NCBI GenBank assembly: GCA_964565895.1
Contig: CAZMGT010000064.1
Coordinates: forward strand, 1 to 20,480
DNA: 20,480 nt
From: CAZMGT01 sp964565895
GTDB taxonomy: Bacteria > Armatimonadota > Zipacnadia > UBA1398 > CAZMGT01
Reading direction: 5' to 3'
Shown here: piece after piece, positions 1 through 7,545 of the stretch
How the letters are laid out: each line of letters starts with the position of its first letter
Numbering within the stretch: the stretch's first letter is position 1
Translations under genes and position numbers: made by a program
The notes under the pieces: model-generated
What the model saw: the letters and a program-made list of their open reading frames with translations, nothing else
Told to the model about the DNA's origin: nothing
The model's database searches: none

Positions 1-132
1 CTCGCCGGCCTCAGCCTGTGGGTGTGGACGGTAAACGAGGCGCAGCGCGTGCGCGAGGTGGCGGCGCTGGGCGTTGATGTCATCGCCTCGGACTGGCCGG
101 ACATGGTGCTCAGCGTCCTGAGCGAGCGCTAG
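1..132 (+). CDS. Glycerophosphodiester phosphodiesterase, C-terminal fragment
   Basis: Only the last 43 codons are present; the gene begins before the window. The fragment reads LWVWTVNE followed by LGVDVIASDWPD. This matches the end of the GDPD TIM barrel, where a WTVN strand is followed by a GVDGIxTDxP strand. Family members hydrolyse glycerophosphodiesters to glycerol-3-phosphate and an alcohol. The catalytic His/Glu residues lie upstream and cannot be checked. The TAG stop at 130-132 overlaps the TAG stop of the convergent minus-strand gene through one CTAG at 129-132. The family call rests on a short but characteristic motif pair. Confidence 0.8.
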   Translation, partial: LAGLSLWVWTVNEAQRVREVAALGVDVIASDWPDMVLSVLSER

Positions 133-2372
133 GGGGCGGTTTTCTGCTCGTGGGCGGTGCGCCGGAGAAGGGTTATCGAGCTGATAAATCCGGCGCGCTC
201 CTTGCCGTCCCAGGCAATGGTTAACGCGAGCTTTTCCTGTGGCTTCTCCAGCGTAACGGGAACATCCAGCGGCTTAAAGCCATCGTAGCCCCCCGCGCAC
301 AGGGGAATCTCCCGCCCCGCAACGCGCAGCACGCCGTGCCGCTCGTCGTTCTTCGCGCCCCACAGCAGGCGGACGGCGAGCTCCGCGCACCCGCCTGCGT
401 TGAGCTCGCAAGAGATCTCCCGGCGCTTGAGCCAGGTATAGCGCAGGCCGTGGTACTCCTCCGGGCCTGGCGTGGGGAAGAAGTCGAGCACGTTGGGGTT
501 TGCAAACACGGGTATGGCAAGTGTAGCGTGGGCCACGGGAAGCTCGCCCTGAGCGACGATTTTCAGCTCGCCGTCGCCCGTTACCGTTCCCGTCCAGGCA
601 ACGGTCGCCTGCGCGTGAGGGGCGAGGGAAAGGGCGGCTGGCTCTACCTTGCCCATGCTCGGGCGGAGGGAAAGGCGAACGGGCGCCGCGGCGTTGTTTT
701 GCACGGAAATTTGCGCGCGTGCCTGGCCGGGCCCGCGGATAAGCCGCGGCCCACGCAGGGCAACGTGCTGTTCTGCGTGGGGAAAGCCGCTCACCAAGCG
801 CACCGTGGCCAGCCACTCCTCGCCCGCCCCGAGCGACAGCTCCACGCCTTCGTGCAAGCGGTAGCCGGTGTAGAGCTTCTTCTGCTTGCCGTCGTCGAGC
901 TGATACAGCGCGCCCGCCTCGGCAACCCACCACTCCGGCCACTCGTTTAGCCGGGGATAGTTAACCGTCAGGCCCATATAGTCGCGGTGCCGCGGGCGGT
1001 CGAAGAGCAGCTTCCCGCGCCAAGGCTTGTCCGCGCGCATATAGATGGTCAGCACGCCCTGGTCGTCCTGCGCTGCGCCGAGGAGGACATCGCTGCGCCA
1101 GGGGACGATGCGCAAGCCGCACGTTTTCATCTGCGCATAAAGCAGCCAGGTGCGTGCGGAGTTGCCGTCGCCGTGCCAGCCTTCGACAATCCCGTCCTCG
1201 CCAATGCGCGTAACGTGCTCTGCTTCGAGCTTGTCCAGCCAGGCGAGGGTTTTCGGGCGCATCTCGCGGTTAAGCAAAATAATCGCCGACTCCGCGCAGT
1301 CCGCGGTGCTGTCTGCTCCACCCCACTTGGGATAGTTGCAGATGGCGTCCATCATGCGCAAAACGATGTTTCTAAACCGCTCCTCGCCAAGAGCCATCCA
1401 CGCCGTATAGTAGGCGTTGCACAAATATCCCCAGGTGTCGGGCACCCCCGCCTTGGCCACGCCATAGAGGTTTATCGCGTTAACCCACAGCCCGTTTTCG
1501 GCGATTCCCATGTCGGCCACGCGGTGGAGCATTTTGCGAAACGGCTGCTCATAGCGCTTGGCCTTCTCCGGGCGATAGACCTTCGCCGCGACAAACGCTT
1601 CGGCCAGGCCGCCGATAATCTCGTTTCCGTGGTCGTTGAGCCTTAGCGTGCTCAGGATCGGCTCGTGCCCGGCGAAGTCCCACAGGTGGCAGGGAATGTC
1701 CATGTTCTTGGGCAGGACCTCGAAGAAGTAGGCGTCGGCAATGCGCAGCGCGGCGTCTAAAAACTGCGGGTCGCTCGTTGCCGAATACAGCCGGCAGAGC
1801 ACCTGGAGCATCTCGCCGTTAACCTCCGCCCCGTCGGAGGGCAGCGGGCCAAAGTCGCTTGCTACCGGAAACACGGCGCACAGGTCGCGGGCCATCGTGC
1901 ACAGGCGATCGAACCACGGCGAGGGCCCGATGCGCTCGGCAAGGGGGAGCAAGCCGTCCTTGCAGTACTCCGACGCGCCAAAGACAATGCGCTCCACGTC
2001 GATGTCCGGCCGGGCGAAGTCGTCGGTGTCCAGCGAGAGCCAATCGGGCAGGCTGCGCAGGCGCGTCGTGCGCAGCATCTCGGAGTCGAGCATGTCGCGC
2101 ATCGGCCCCTCATATGCCTCCTGGTCGACAAAATAGGCGGAGAGGACCATAAACGCGTAGTTGTCTGCCGCGGAGTTGTGCGGCGTCCAGATGTTGCTCT
2201 TGAGGTTTTGGGGAATAAGCCCTGTTTCCGGGTCGCGCTTGGCCATCCACCCGTGGAGGTAGCTATAGCTTGCGGCAAGGGCCTTTTGCGCTTGCTCGGC
2301 GTGCAGACGGGCGAGATTTGCCTGTGGGTTTGCCGCGGCAAAGACGGCGGCGCATAGGGCGAGGGCGACCAT
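129..2372 (-). CDS. Secreted six-hairpin-glycosidase-like protein of unknown activity
   Basis: The 747-residue product is exported by a short hydrophobic N-terminus (residues 1-18). Residues about 25-425 are helix-rich with repeated aromatic/helical hairpins (WTPHNSAADNYAF near 62-74, WGYLCNAYYTAWM near 314-326, GWHGDGNSARTW near 398-409). That is the look of an (alpha/alpha)6 barrel of six-hairpin glycosidases or polysaccharide lyases. Residues about 435-530 and 550-740 are beta-rich, the first of these Ig-like (VQNNAAAPVRLSLRP). I do not recognise a named family, so substrate and catalytic residues are unknown. The ATG at 2372 was chosen because GGGAGGT precedes it by 9 nt. An in-frame TTG at 2417 would add 15 residues with arginines, which would give a better signal-peptide n-region, but it has no visible ribosome binding site. 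It is the last gene of the minus-strand series. Confidence 0.8.
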   Translation of the reverse strand: MVALALCAAVFAAANPQANLARLHAEQAQKALAASYSYLHGWMAKRDPETGLIPQNLKSNIWTPHNSAADNYAFMVLSAYFVDQEAYEGPMRDMLDSEMLRTTRLRSLPDWLSLDTDDFARPDIDVERIVFGASEYCKDGLLPLAERIGPSPWFDRLCTMARDLCAVFPVASDFGPLPSDGAEVNGEMLQVLCRLYSATSDPQFLDAALRIADAYFFEVLPKNMDIPCHLWDFAGHEPILSTLRLNDHGNEIIGGLAEAFVAAKVYRPEKAKRYEQPFRKMLHRVADMGIAENGLWVNAINLYGVAKAGVPDTWGYLCNAYYTAWMALGEERFRNIVLRMMDAICNYPKWGGADSTADCAESAIILLNREMRPKTLAWLDKLEAEHVTRIGEDGIVEGWHGDGNSARTWLLYAQMKTCGLRIVPWRSDVLLGAAQDDQGVLTIYMRADKPWRGKLLFDRPRHRDYMGLTVNYPRLNEWPEWWVAEAGALYQLDDGKQKKLYTGYRLHEGVELSLGAGEEWLATVRLVSGFPHAEQHVALRGPRLIRGPGQARAQISVQNNAAAPVRLSLRPSMGKVEPAALSLAPHAQATVAWTGTVTGDGELKIVAQGELPVAHATLAIPVFANPNVLDFFPTPGPEEYHGLRYTWLKRREISCELNAGGCAELAVRLLWGAKNDERHGVLRVAGREIPLCAGGYDGFKPLDVPVTLEKPQEKLALTIAWDGKERAGFISSITLLRRTAHEQKTAP

Positions 2373-2381
2373 CGCCTGCGC

Positions 2382-2388
2382 ACCTCCC
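2382..2388 (-). promoter_or_regulatory. Ribosome binding site deciding the start at 2372
   Basis: On the minus strand this reads GGGAGGT, 9 nt before the ATG at 2372. It lies inside the longer open frame that would start at TTG 2417, and this favours the shorter product. Confidence 0.6.
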
Positions 2389-2447
2389 GCAGCGGGCGCT
2401 CTGCGCGCGGCGGGCAACCGATGTCACGCTGGCGGCGGGCAAGCCCG

Positions 2448-4154
2448 CTAGCCGTCGTCCGCCGGCGCGGGCTTCGGCTGCGAGCGCAGGGCCAGCGCCC
2501 GCGGAATAACCTCTGCGGCGACGAACAGAGCCAGAGCGATGAGCACCAGCGAGATGAACCCGAGCACCAGCTTGGGCTGCGGGCCGAAGAAGAAGCGCCA
2601 CGCTTGGTAGATCAGCGCGCCCACGGTGGTCAGGAGCATGAACGAACCGGGGATGAACGTATACATGCTCGGCCGGCGCACACCGACGAGGTACACGGAG
2701 ATGACGAACAAGGCGAGGGCGGCAATAAGCTGGTTTGCCGCGCCGAACACGGGCCAAATCACCTGCGCCCCGCCGGACCAGGCGAGATATGCCGCGGGGG
2801 CAAGGGTAATGATGCTCGCCACGATGTTCGAGAGCCACTTGCTATGCAGGCGCCCGAAAAAGCGCTCGCCGGCTTCTTCGAGAACAAACCGCCCCAGCCG
2901 CGTGCATGTGTCCAGCGTGTCTAACAGCGTGGCGTTTAGGATAATCGCGGCAAAAAGCATGCCCAAGCTAAAGCTGATAAACGGTAGGCCGCGCGACAGT
3001 ACCGCGCCAAACCCGCGGATAAACGCCTCCGCCGGCCCCCCGCCCTGGGCCATTATCTCGCCCAGAACAAGCGATCGGCCGTCCGGCCCAAGGTGCCGGC
3101 CGACCCAATACAGCCCCGCGCCCACGAGAAACGTTACTTGGACGGCAAGCGCCGCCTCGACAAGCATGCTTCCGTAGCCGATGGGCCGAGCATATTTTTC
3201 GTTGGGGAGCTGCTTGGCCGTCGTTCCTCCGGAAACAATGGCGTGAAACCCAGAAACCGCCCCGCAGGCCACCAGGATAAAGAGCATCGGCCAAAACGGC
3301 CCCTTTTCGGTAACAAAGCTAATGTGCGCCGGCGCGTTTACCGTGGGCGCGGCAGCAAACAGCCCCACAAAGCCAAGCACCAACCCGCCTACGGCGATCA
3401 TCGAGCTTAGGTAGTCGCGCGGGGTTAGCAAAAGCCAGATGGGAAGCACCGAGGCGAAAAAACAGTAAAAGAATATAATTGACAGCCACACCTTAAACGG
3501 ATCGTCCCACGCGCTGGGCAAGGAAATGGGATGCTCGTGCCCCAGCCAAAGCAGAAAGCCGAGGATTATCACGCCGACGACCGTGGCAGGGAGCAGCGGC
3601 ACGCGCGCGCGATAGACAGCAAGGCCCATGACCATGGCCACCGGGATTAGCCCAAGGTTGGGGATAACCACAGTGGGCGTGGAGATTAACGTCTTCGTCG
3701 CTAAGATGGCAAACACCGCGATAACGAGGACCATGGCCAGCCACAAAAATGCCCCGAACACCAAACTTGCCCGTGGGCTGACCACCTCGCGCGCGACGTC
3801 GGAAATGCTCCGCCCGCGCATGCGCACGGAGACCATGAGGGTGAGGTAGTCATGCACCGCGCCGATGAGCACGCTGCCCAGGAGGATCCACCCCAGGCAC
3901 GCCGCCCAGCCGAAATAGGCCACGGCGATTACCGGCCCGACGATAGGCCCCGCGCCGGAGATGTTGGTAAAGTGGTGGCCAAAGAGCATTACCGGCCGCG
4001 CGGGCTCATAGTCTACCCCATCGCGTAGCTCGTAGGCGGGTGTTTTGCGCTCGGAGTCGGGCTGGGCGCACTTGCGCTCGATTAGCCTGCCATAGAAGAC
4101 ATAGCCCAGCCACAGCAGGCCAAGCATAACCAAGGTGACGATCGCCGCGTTCAT
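2448..4154 (-). CDS. cstA: CstA-family carbon starvation protein (membrane transporter)
   Basis: The 568-residue polytopic membrane protein has the CstA hallmark segment around residues 58-103 (FGHHFTNISGAGPIVGP, then a run ending AVHDY). It also has the SGFHAIVSGGTTAKQL block and a C-terminal five-helix region. Hydrophobic stretches run along almost the whole length, consistent with well over ten membrane segments. Relatives (E. coli CstA and BtsT) import peptides or pyruvate by cation-coupled transport during carbon limitation. At 568 residues it belongs to the shorter branch (E. coli CstA is about 700). The ATG at 4154 is preceded by GAAGGTG at good spacing. It follows the propeller genes after 128 bp. 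The substrate is not predictable from the sequence. Confidence 0.93.
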   Translation of the reverse strand: MNAAIVTLVMLGLLWLGYVFYGRLIERKCAQPDSERKTPAYELRDGVDYEPARPVMLFGHHFTNISGAGPIVGPVIAVAYFGWAACLGWILLGSVLIGAVHDYLTLMVSVRMRGRSISDVAREVVSPRASLVFGAFLWLAMVLVIAVFAILATKTLISTPTVVIPNLGLIPVAMVMGLAVYRARVPLLPATVVGVIILGFLLWLGHEHPISLPSAWDDPFKVWLSIIFFYCFFASVLPIWLLLTPRDYLSSMIAVGGLVLGFVGLFAAAPTVNAPAHISFVTEKGPFWPMLFILVACGAVSGFHAIVSGGTTAKQLPNEKYARPIGYGSMLVEAALAVQVTFLVGAGLYWVGRHLGPDGRSLVLGEIMAQGGGPAEAFIRGFGAVLSRGLPFISFSLGMLFAAIILNATLLDTLDTCTRLGRFVLEEAGERFFGRLHSKWLSNIVASIITLAPAAYLAWSGGAQVIWPVFGAANQLIAALALFVISVYLVGVRRPSMYTFIPGSFMLLTTVGALIYQAWRFFFGPQPKLVLGFISLVLIALALFVAAEVIPRALALRSQPKPAPADDG

Positions 4155-4215
4155 CGCTCAGCACCTTCTGCGTAAGTGGTGGAAAACTGCACGGCGCAGG
4201 CGCTGCGCGCACGTT

Positions 4216-4243
4216 CTTCGGCCTTCGGCGAAGCTCCTTCGGC
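4216..4243. repeat. Three CTTCGGC heptamers in the cstA leader
   Basis: CTTCGGC occurs at 4216-4222, 4223-4229 and 4237-4243, the first two directly adjacent, with a complementary CGAAG at 4229-4233. It lies in the 128-bp gap between the propeller gene and cstA. It could form a small hairpin in the leader or be chance in GC-rich DNA. No U-tract follows. Confidence 0.3.
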
Positions 4244-4282
4244 AGGCGCACGGGGCGAACGTTTTGCCTGCGCCCGCGGCGC

Positions 4283-7200
4283 TTAGCCGAAGCACAATAC
4301 GGAGCCGTCGAGGGTCACCAGGTAAAGCTTCCCGTCGGCGGCGAGCAGTCCGTCGAACACCGGCGGCGAGGCGAGTTTGTACTCCGCCAGCTTGTCGCCC
4401 GTCTTCCCGGATACCGCCCAGAGCAGGCCGCCCTTTTTGCCCTCGAGCGCGGCCAGGGCCTCCGCCCCGTTGAGCACCTCCAGCGGGTCTTTGGTGGTGC
4501 GCACAACGTCCGGCGGGCCGGCGACAAACAGCGTATCGCCGGCGAGGACCATCGCCCGGACAAGCAGCGGCACGCGCTTTGTCCAGCGATAGACCGTGCC
4601 CTGCGCTTTGCCCTGCGTCTTGCCCCGGCGCCGGGCTGCAGCGGCCTCGGCGCTTTGCGCGCGCTCTGCGGCGGAGCGATCGCAGGCGAAGAGCTGATAC
4701 TTCTCTCCCCCGCGCCACTGCCCGTTGTTGCCGCCCGGGTAGCGGTCGCGCCCGAAGCCGTAGATCGTCTCCTTGCCCACGGCGAGAATGCGCCCGGAGG
4801 GCACGGTGTTGCCGACCTGCCACCACCCTCTCCAGCCGGCGAGAAACTCCCGGGCGTAGAGCCAGTATGTGCGATGGAACCACGTGTCGTCGAGAAACCC
4901 CGTGGGCGAGAACAAGTGCACGCGCAGCTCGCTCTGCTCCCTACAGTTTACATCGTAGCGCGACTGCCCCATGTAAATCGAGGAGCCGTCGCAGGAAAGC
5001 ACATCGGTGAGCACGCCGACCATAAACATCATCCCGCGGAAGTTCTCCGGCTGTGTGCCGGTTTTCGGGTCGGGGCTATAGATGCGCTGCTTGGCGAGCA
5101 CCTTGCCCGTGGCCGCATCGAGCCGGTGGAGGTAAATACCCGAATCGAGGTACGACGACCGGCCGGCGGCGAAGTATACGCTGCCCTGGTATACGAGGAC
5201 GCTGCCATGCACCGGCCAGGCGGACTCCACCCTGCCGTAGCTGACCACGCGGCGCTCCTCCGGCGCAGCGCGGAAGCGCCAGGCAAGCGCGCCATCGGCC
5301 GCGCGCAGGCAATATACCCACCCGTCGGCGCAGCCGAAAATAAGCAACCCGCGGTAGTAGCTGGGCGGCGAGTCCACGCGCCCGCCAGCGATAAAGCGCC
5401 AAAGCACCTTTCCGCTTGTCGCATCGAGGGCGTAGACGGTGTGCGCGTCGATGTCCGCGAGGAACAGCTTCCCTTCCGCGGCCGTTGCCGCGCTGAGCTT
5501 CCCTCCTAGGCGCGTCTGCCACAGGGTGTTAAGCTTCGCTGGGGCTTCGGTTCCCGCGACACCGCTGCGCAGGGGGTCATGGCGATAGGTGGGCCAGTCC
5601 GCGGGGCGGGCCTCGGCGGCCAACGCCGCGCCATAGGCCGGCCCCTTCTCAAGCACTGGCTCGGGCGCAGTTGTGCGCCGCTGCTTCTCCCCCGGCGCAA
5701 GCGCGTTAAAGCCCCGGAGCTTAGTATGCAAATAGCAGGCGCAGGCGTGCGGGGGCACGTAGATTAGGCCGTTGGCGGGCATTATCCCATACTGGCACAC
5801 CCCACGCACCCAATGGTGGCGCAGCGGCCGCTCGCCGTTTAGCGGGATGAACTCGATCCCCGCGCGGCCGGCGAGAATGAACCGCTCCGTGGCCTTGTCG
5901 CGATAGCACCGGTGGTGGGCCATCCCCGGGTTTAGGAACGCTCCTTTGGTGTCAATCGTGCGCTTAACCTCGCCCGTGTGCAGGTCGCGACCGACGGCAT
6001 AGTCGGGGCCGCGGCGTGCGGGCGTCTCGCCCACCCAAACGAGGCCATCGGCAAAGAACACGTCCGTCGGCGAGTTATAGCCTTCGCGGCAGGGGCAGCT
6101 CCACAGCTTCTCACCAGTTTTCGCAGAAAGGGCGATAAGCTCGCCCTCCGGCGCCTGGCCCCCGGCGATACTGACCACCCAGTTCACGGCGCGTTTTTGC
6201 GCGCTCTGCGCTTGCGCAGGCAGCCGGTCGGCGCAGAGCACCACGTCTTCGGCGACGACAAGCGTCGGCGCAGACCACGTGGGCCGGTTGAGGCTCGTCG
6301 GTCGCGGTGTGCGCCACAGCCTCTTGCCCGTCTTGGCATCGAGGCACACCACCGCGGCGGTGTTTTGGAAAAACACTCGGCCGTCGGCGACGGCAAGCGT
6401 AAGGGGGAACAGCCCTAGCGTGTCGTCGTCGTTTTTGCGCCACAGCTCGCGGCCGGATTCTGCGTCAAGCGCGACGAGCTGGCGGTGGGCGGGCGGGACG
6501 GTGGGCTGCCTGCGCTGGGCTGCCGTGCGCTGAGCCTGAGCATCGCTGATCGCCACGTAAAGAACCCCTTGATCGTAGACAATCTCATCGGCGCCCTCGG
6601 TGTTCTCGTAGGTGCGCACCGTCTTGCCCGTCGCTGCGTCCAGCGCGCTGACCGGCTGGCCATAGCCCAGGGTAACGTAGACGCGGTCGCCCACGGCGAC
6701 GAGCCGACGGGGAAGCTCCGCGGGGCCCGTGCGAAAGCCACGCAGGTGCCACTCCCAGGGGCCGATCTCTCGCTCCCACAGAAGCACACCGTTGAACGCA
6801 TCGCGCGCGACAAGGAACCAGCGTGCGGGAAGCCTGATCGAGGCGGTTGGCCCCTCGTCAACAATAGCGAACACCCTGCCGTTGGCGCAGACGACAGCGC
6901 TGACGCTGGCGAGCTGCTCGTGCGCGCGGGCCCAGCGGGGGCTACCCACCCATTGCAGCCGGCGCGGGGGGCCTACGCGCAGGTCTTTGGCCACGGCGTT
7001 GTTGTCGGGGCCGTGGAGAAAGTGCGTCCACTGGTCGACATCGGTGGGCCAGGGCTTTTGCGTTTTGCGCCAGGCCTGCCCGCGCTTAATGTAGGCAACC
7101 CCGCCCGGGCGCAAGACGCGCATTACCTCGGCCATAGAGATCCGCCCGAGGTTTTCGGAGACGACGAGGTTTACCGTGTTGTCGGCATGGGGCAGGGTCC

Positions 7201-7528
7201 TATAGGGCCAATGCTCCACGGAGACGGGGCCGTAAAGCCCGCGGCTTGCGATATAGCTGCGCGCCTTTTCGGCGTTGCCTGCGTTTGGCTCAAGAACGTG
7301 GACGAGAAACGCGTTGCTCGCGCGCAACGCCGCAGCCAGCCGCCCATCGCGGCAGCCAACCTGCACGACAAGCCCCCCGGCAACGCGGGTGTCGCGCAGG
7401 ATTTTCTGCGCCAGCTCCTGCGCCGAGGGCTGCTGCGCTGCCTTGGAGGAGATTAGCCCGCTGGCCAATATTCCCAAAACAAAAGCGGCCAGGAAGAATA
7501 CCCAAGCAAGCTTGCCTGCGTGGTTCAT
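4283..7528 (-). CDS. Exported methyltransferase-like/PQQ-like double beta-propeller protein (paralog A)
   Basis: The 1081-residue product has a hydrophobic export or anchor segment at residues 8-27. A class I methyltransferase-like Rossmann unit spans about 36-148: motif I VGCRDGRLA, acidic end of strand 2 at VHVLEP, terminal LRPGGVAYIK. A conserved linker follows (WTHFLHGPDNNAVA, 167-180). Propeller 1 spans about 185-640, with blades ending in LDAxTGKxLW (about 295, 353, 395, 466). It closes with Cys541 in HHRCYR, Cys578, and the C596-A-C598-Y module. Propeller 2 starts at WPTYRHDPLRSG (about 645-656) and runs to the C-terminus, interrupted by an Ala/Arg/Lys-rich insert (951-978). Blades resemble BamB and quinoprotein dehydrogenases, but cofactor binding is not shown. 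The ATG at 7528 has AAAGGG upstream. It is last of three paralogs, 17 bp after paralog B. Biological role is unknown. Confidence 0.9.
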   Translation of the reverse strand: MNHAGKLAWVFFLAAFVLGILASGLISSKAAQQPSAQELAQKILRDTRVAGGLVVQVGCRDGRLAAALRASNAFLVHVLEPNAGNAEKARSYIASRGLYGPVSVEHWPYRTLPHADNTVNLVVSENLGRISMAEVMRVLRPGGVAYIKRGQAWRKTQKPWPTDVDQWTHFLHGPDNNAVAKDLRVGPPRRLQWVGSPRWARAHEQLASVSAVVCANGRVFAIVDEGPTASIRLPARWFLVARDAFNGVLLWEREIGPWEWHLRGFRTGPAELPRRLVAVGDRVYVTLGYGQPVSALDAATGKTVRTYENTEGADEIVYDQGVLYVAISDAQAQRTAAQRRQPTVPPAHRQLVALDAESGRELWRKNDDDTLGLFPLTLAVADGRVFFQNTAAVVCLDAKTGKRLWRTPRPTSLNRPTWSAPTLVVAEDVVLCADRLPAQAQSAQKRAVNWVVSIAGGQAPEGELIALSAKTGEKLWSCPCREGYNSPTDVFFADGLVWVGETPARRGPDYAVGRDLHTGEVKRTIDTKGAFLNPGMAHHRCYRDKATERFILAGRAGIEFIPLNGERPLRHHWVRGVCQYGIMPANGLIYVPPHACACYLHTKLRGFNALAPGEKQRRTTAPEPVLEKGPAYGAALAAEARPADWPTYRHDPLRSGVAGTEAPAKLNTLWQTRLGGKLSAATAAEGKLFLADIDAHTVYALDATSGKVLWRFIAGGRVDSPPSYYRGLLIFGCADGWVYCLRAADGALAWRFRAAPEERRVVSYGRVESAWPVHGSVLVYQGSVYFAAGRSSYLDSGIYLHRLDAATGKVLAKQRIYSPDPKTGTQPENFRGMMFMVGVLTDVLSCDGSSIYMGQSRYDVNCREQSELRVHLFSPTGFLDDTWFHRTYWLYAREFLAGWRGWWQVGNTVPSGRILAVGKETIYGFGRDRYPGGNNGQWRGGEKYQLFACDRSAAERAQSAEAAAARRRGKTQGKAQGTVYRWTKRVPLLVRAMVLAGDTLFVAGPPDVVRTTKDPLEVLNGAEALAALEGKKGGLLWAVSGKTGDKLAEYKLASPPVFDGLLAADGKLYLVTLDGSVLCFG

Positions 7529-7545
7529 TAATGGCGTTCACCCTT

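Noticed and set aside
2373..2417. TTG start at 2417 for the six-hairpin-like gene
   Set aside because: No ribosome binding site precedes it, while GGGAGGT correctly precedes ATG 2372. Not fully excluded because the longer form has a better charged n-region.
6485..7456. 323-codon open frame antisense to paralog A
   Set aside because: Same reasoning: it is opposite the conserved methyltransferase-like and propeller region and has no motif of its own.
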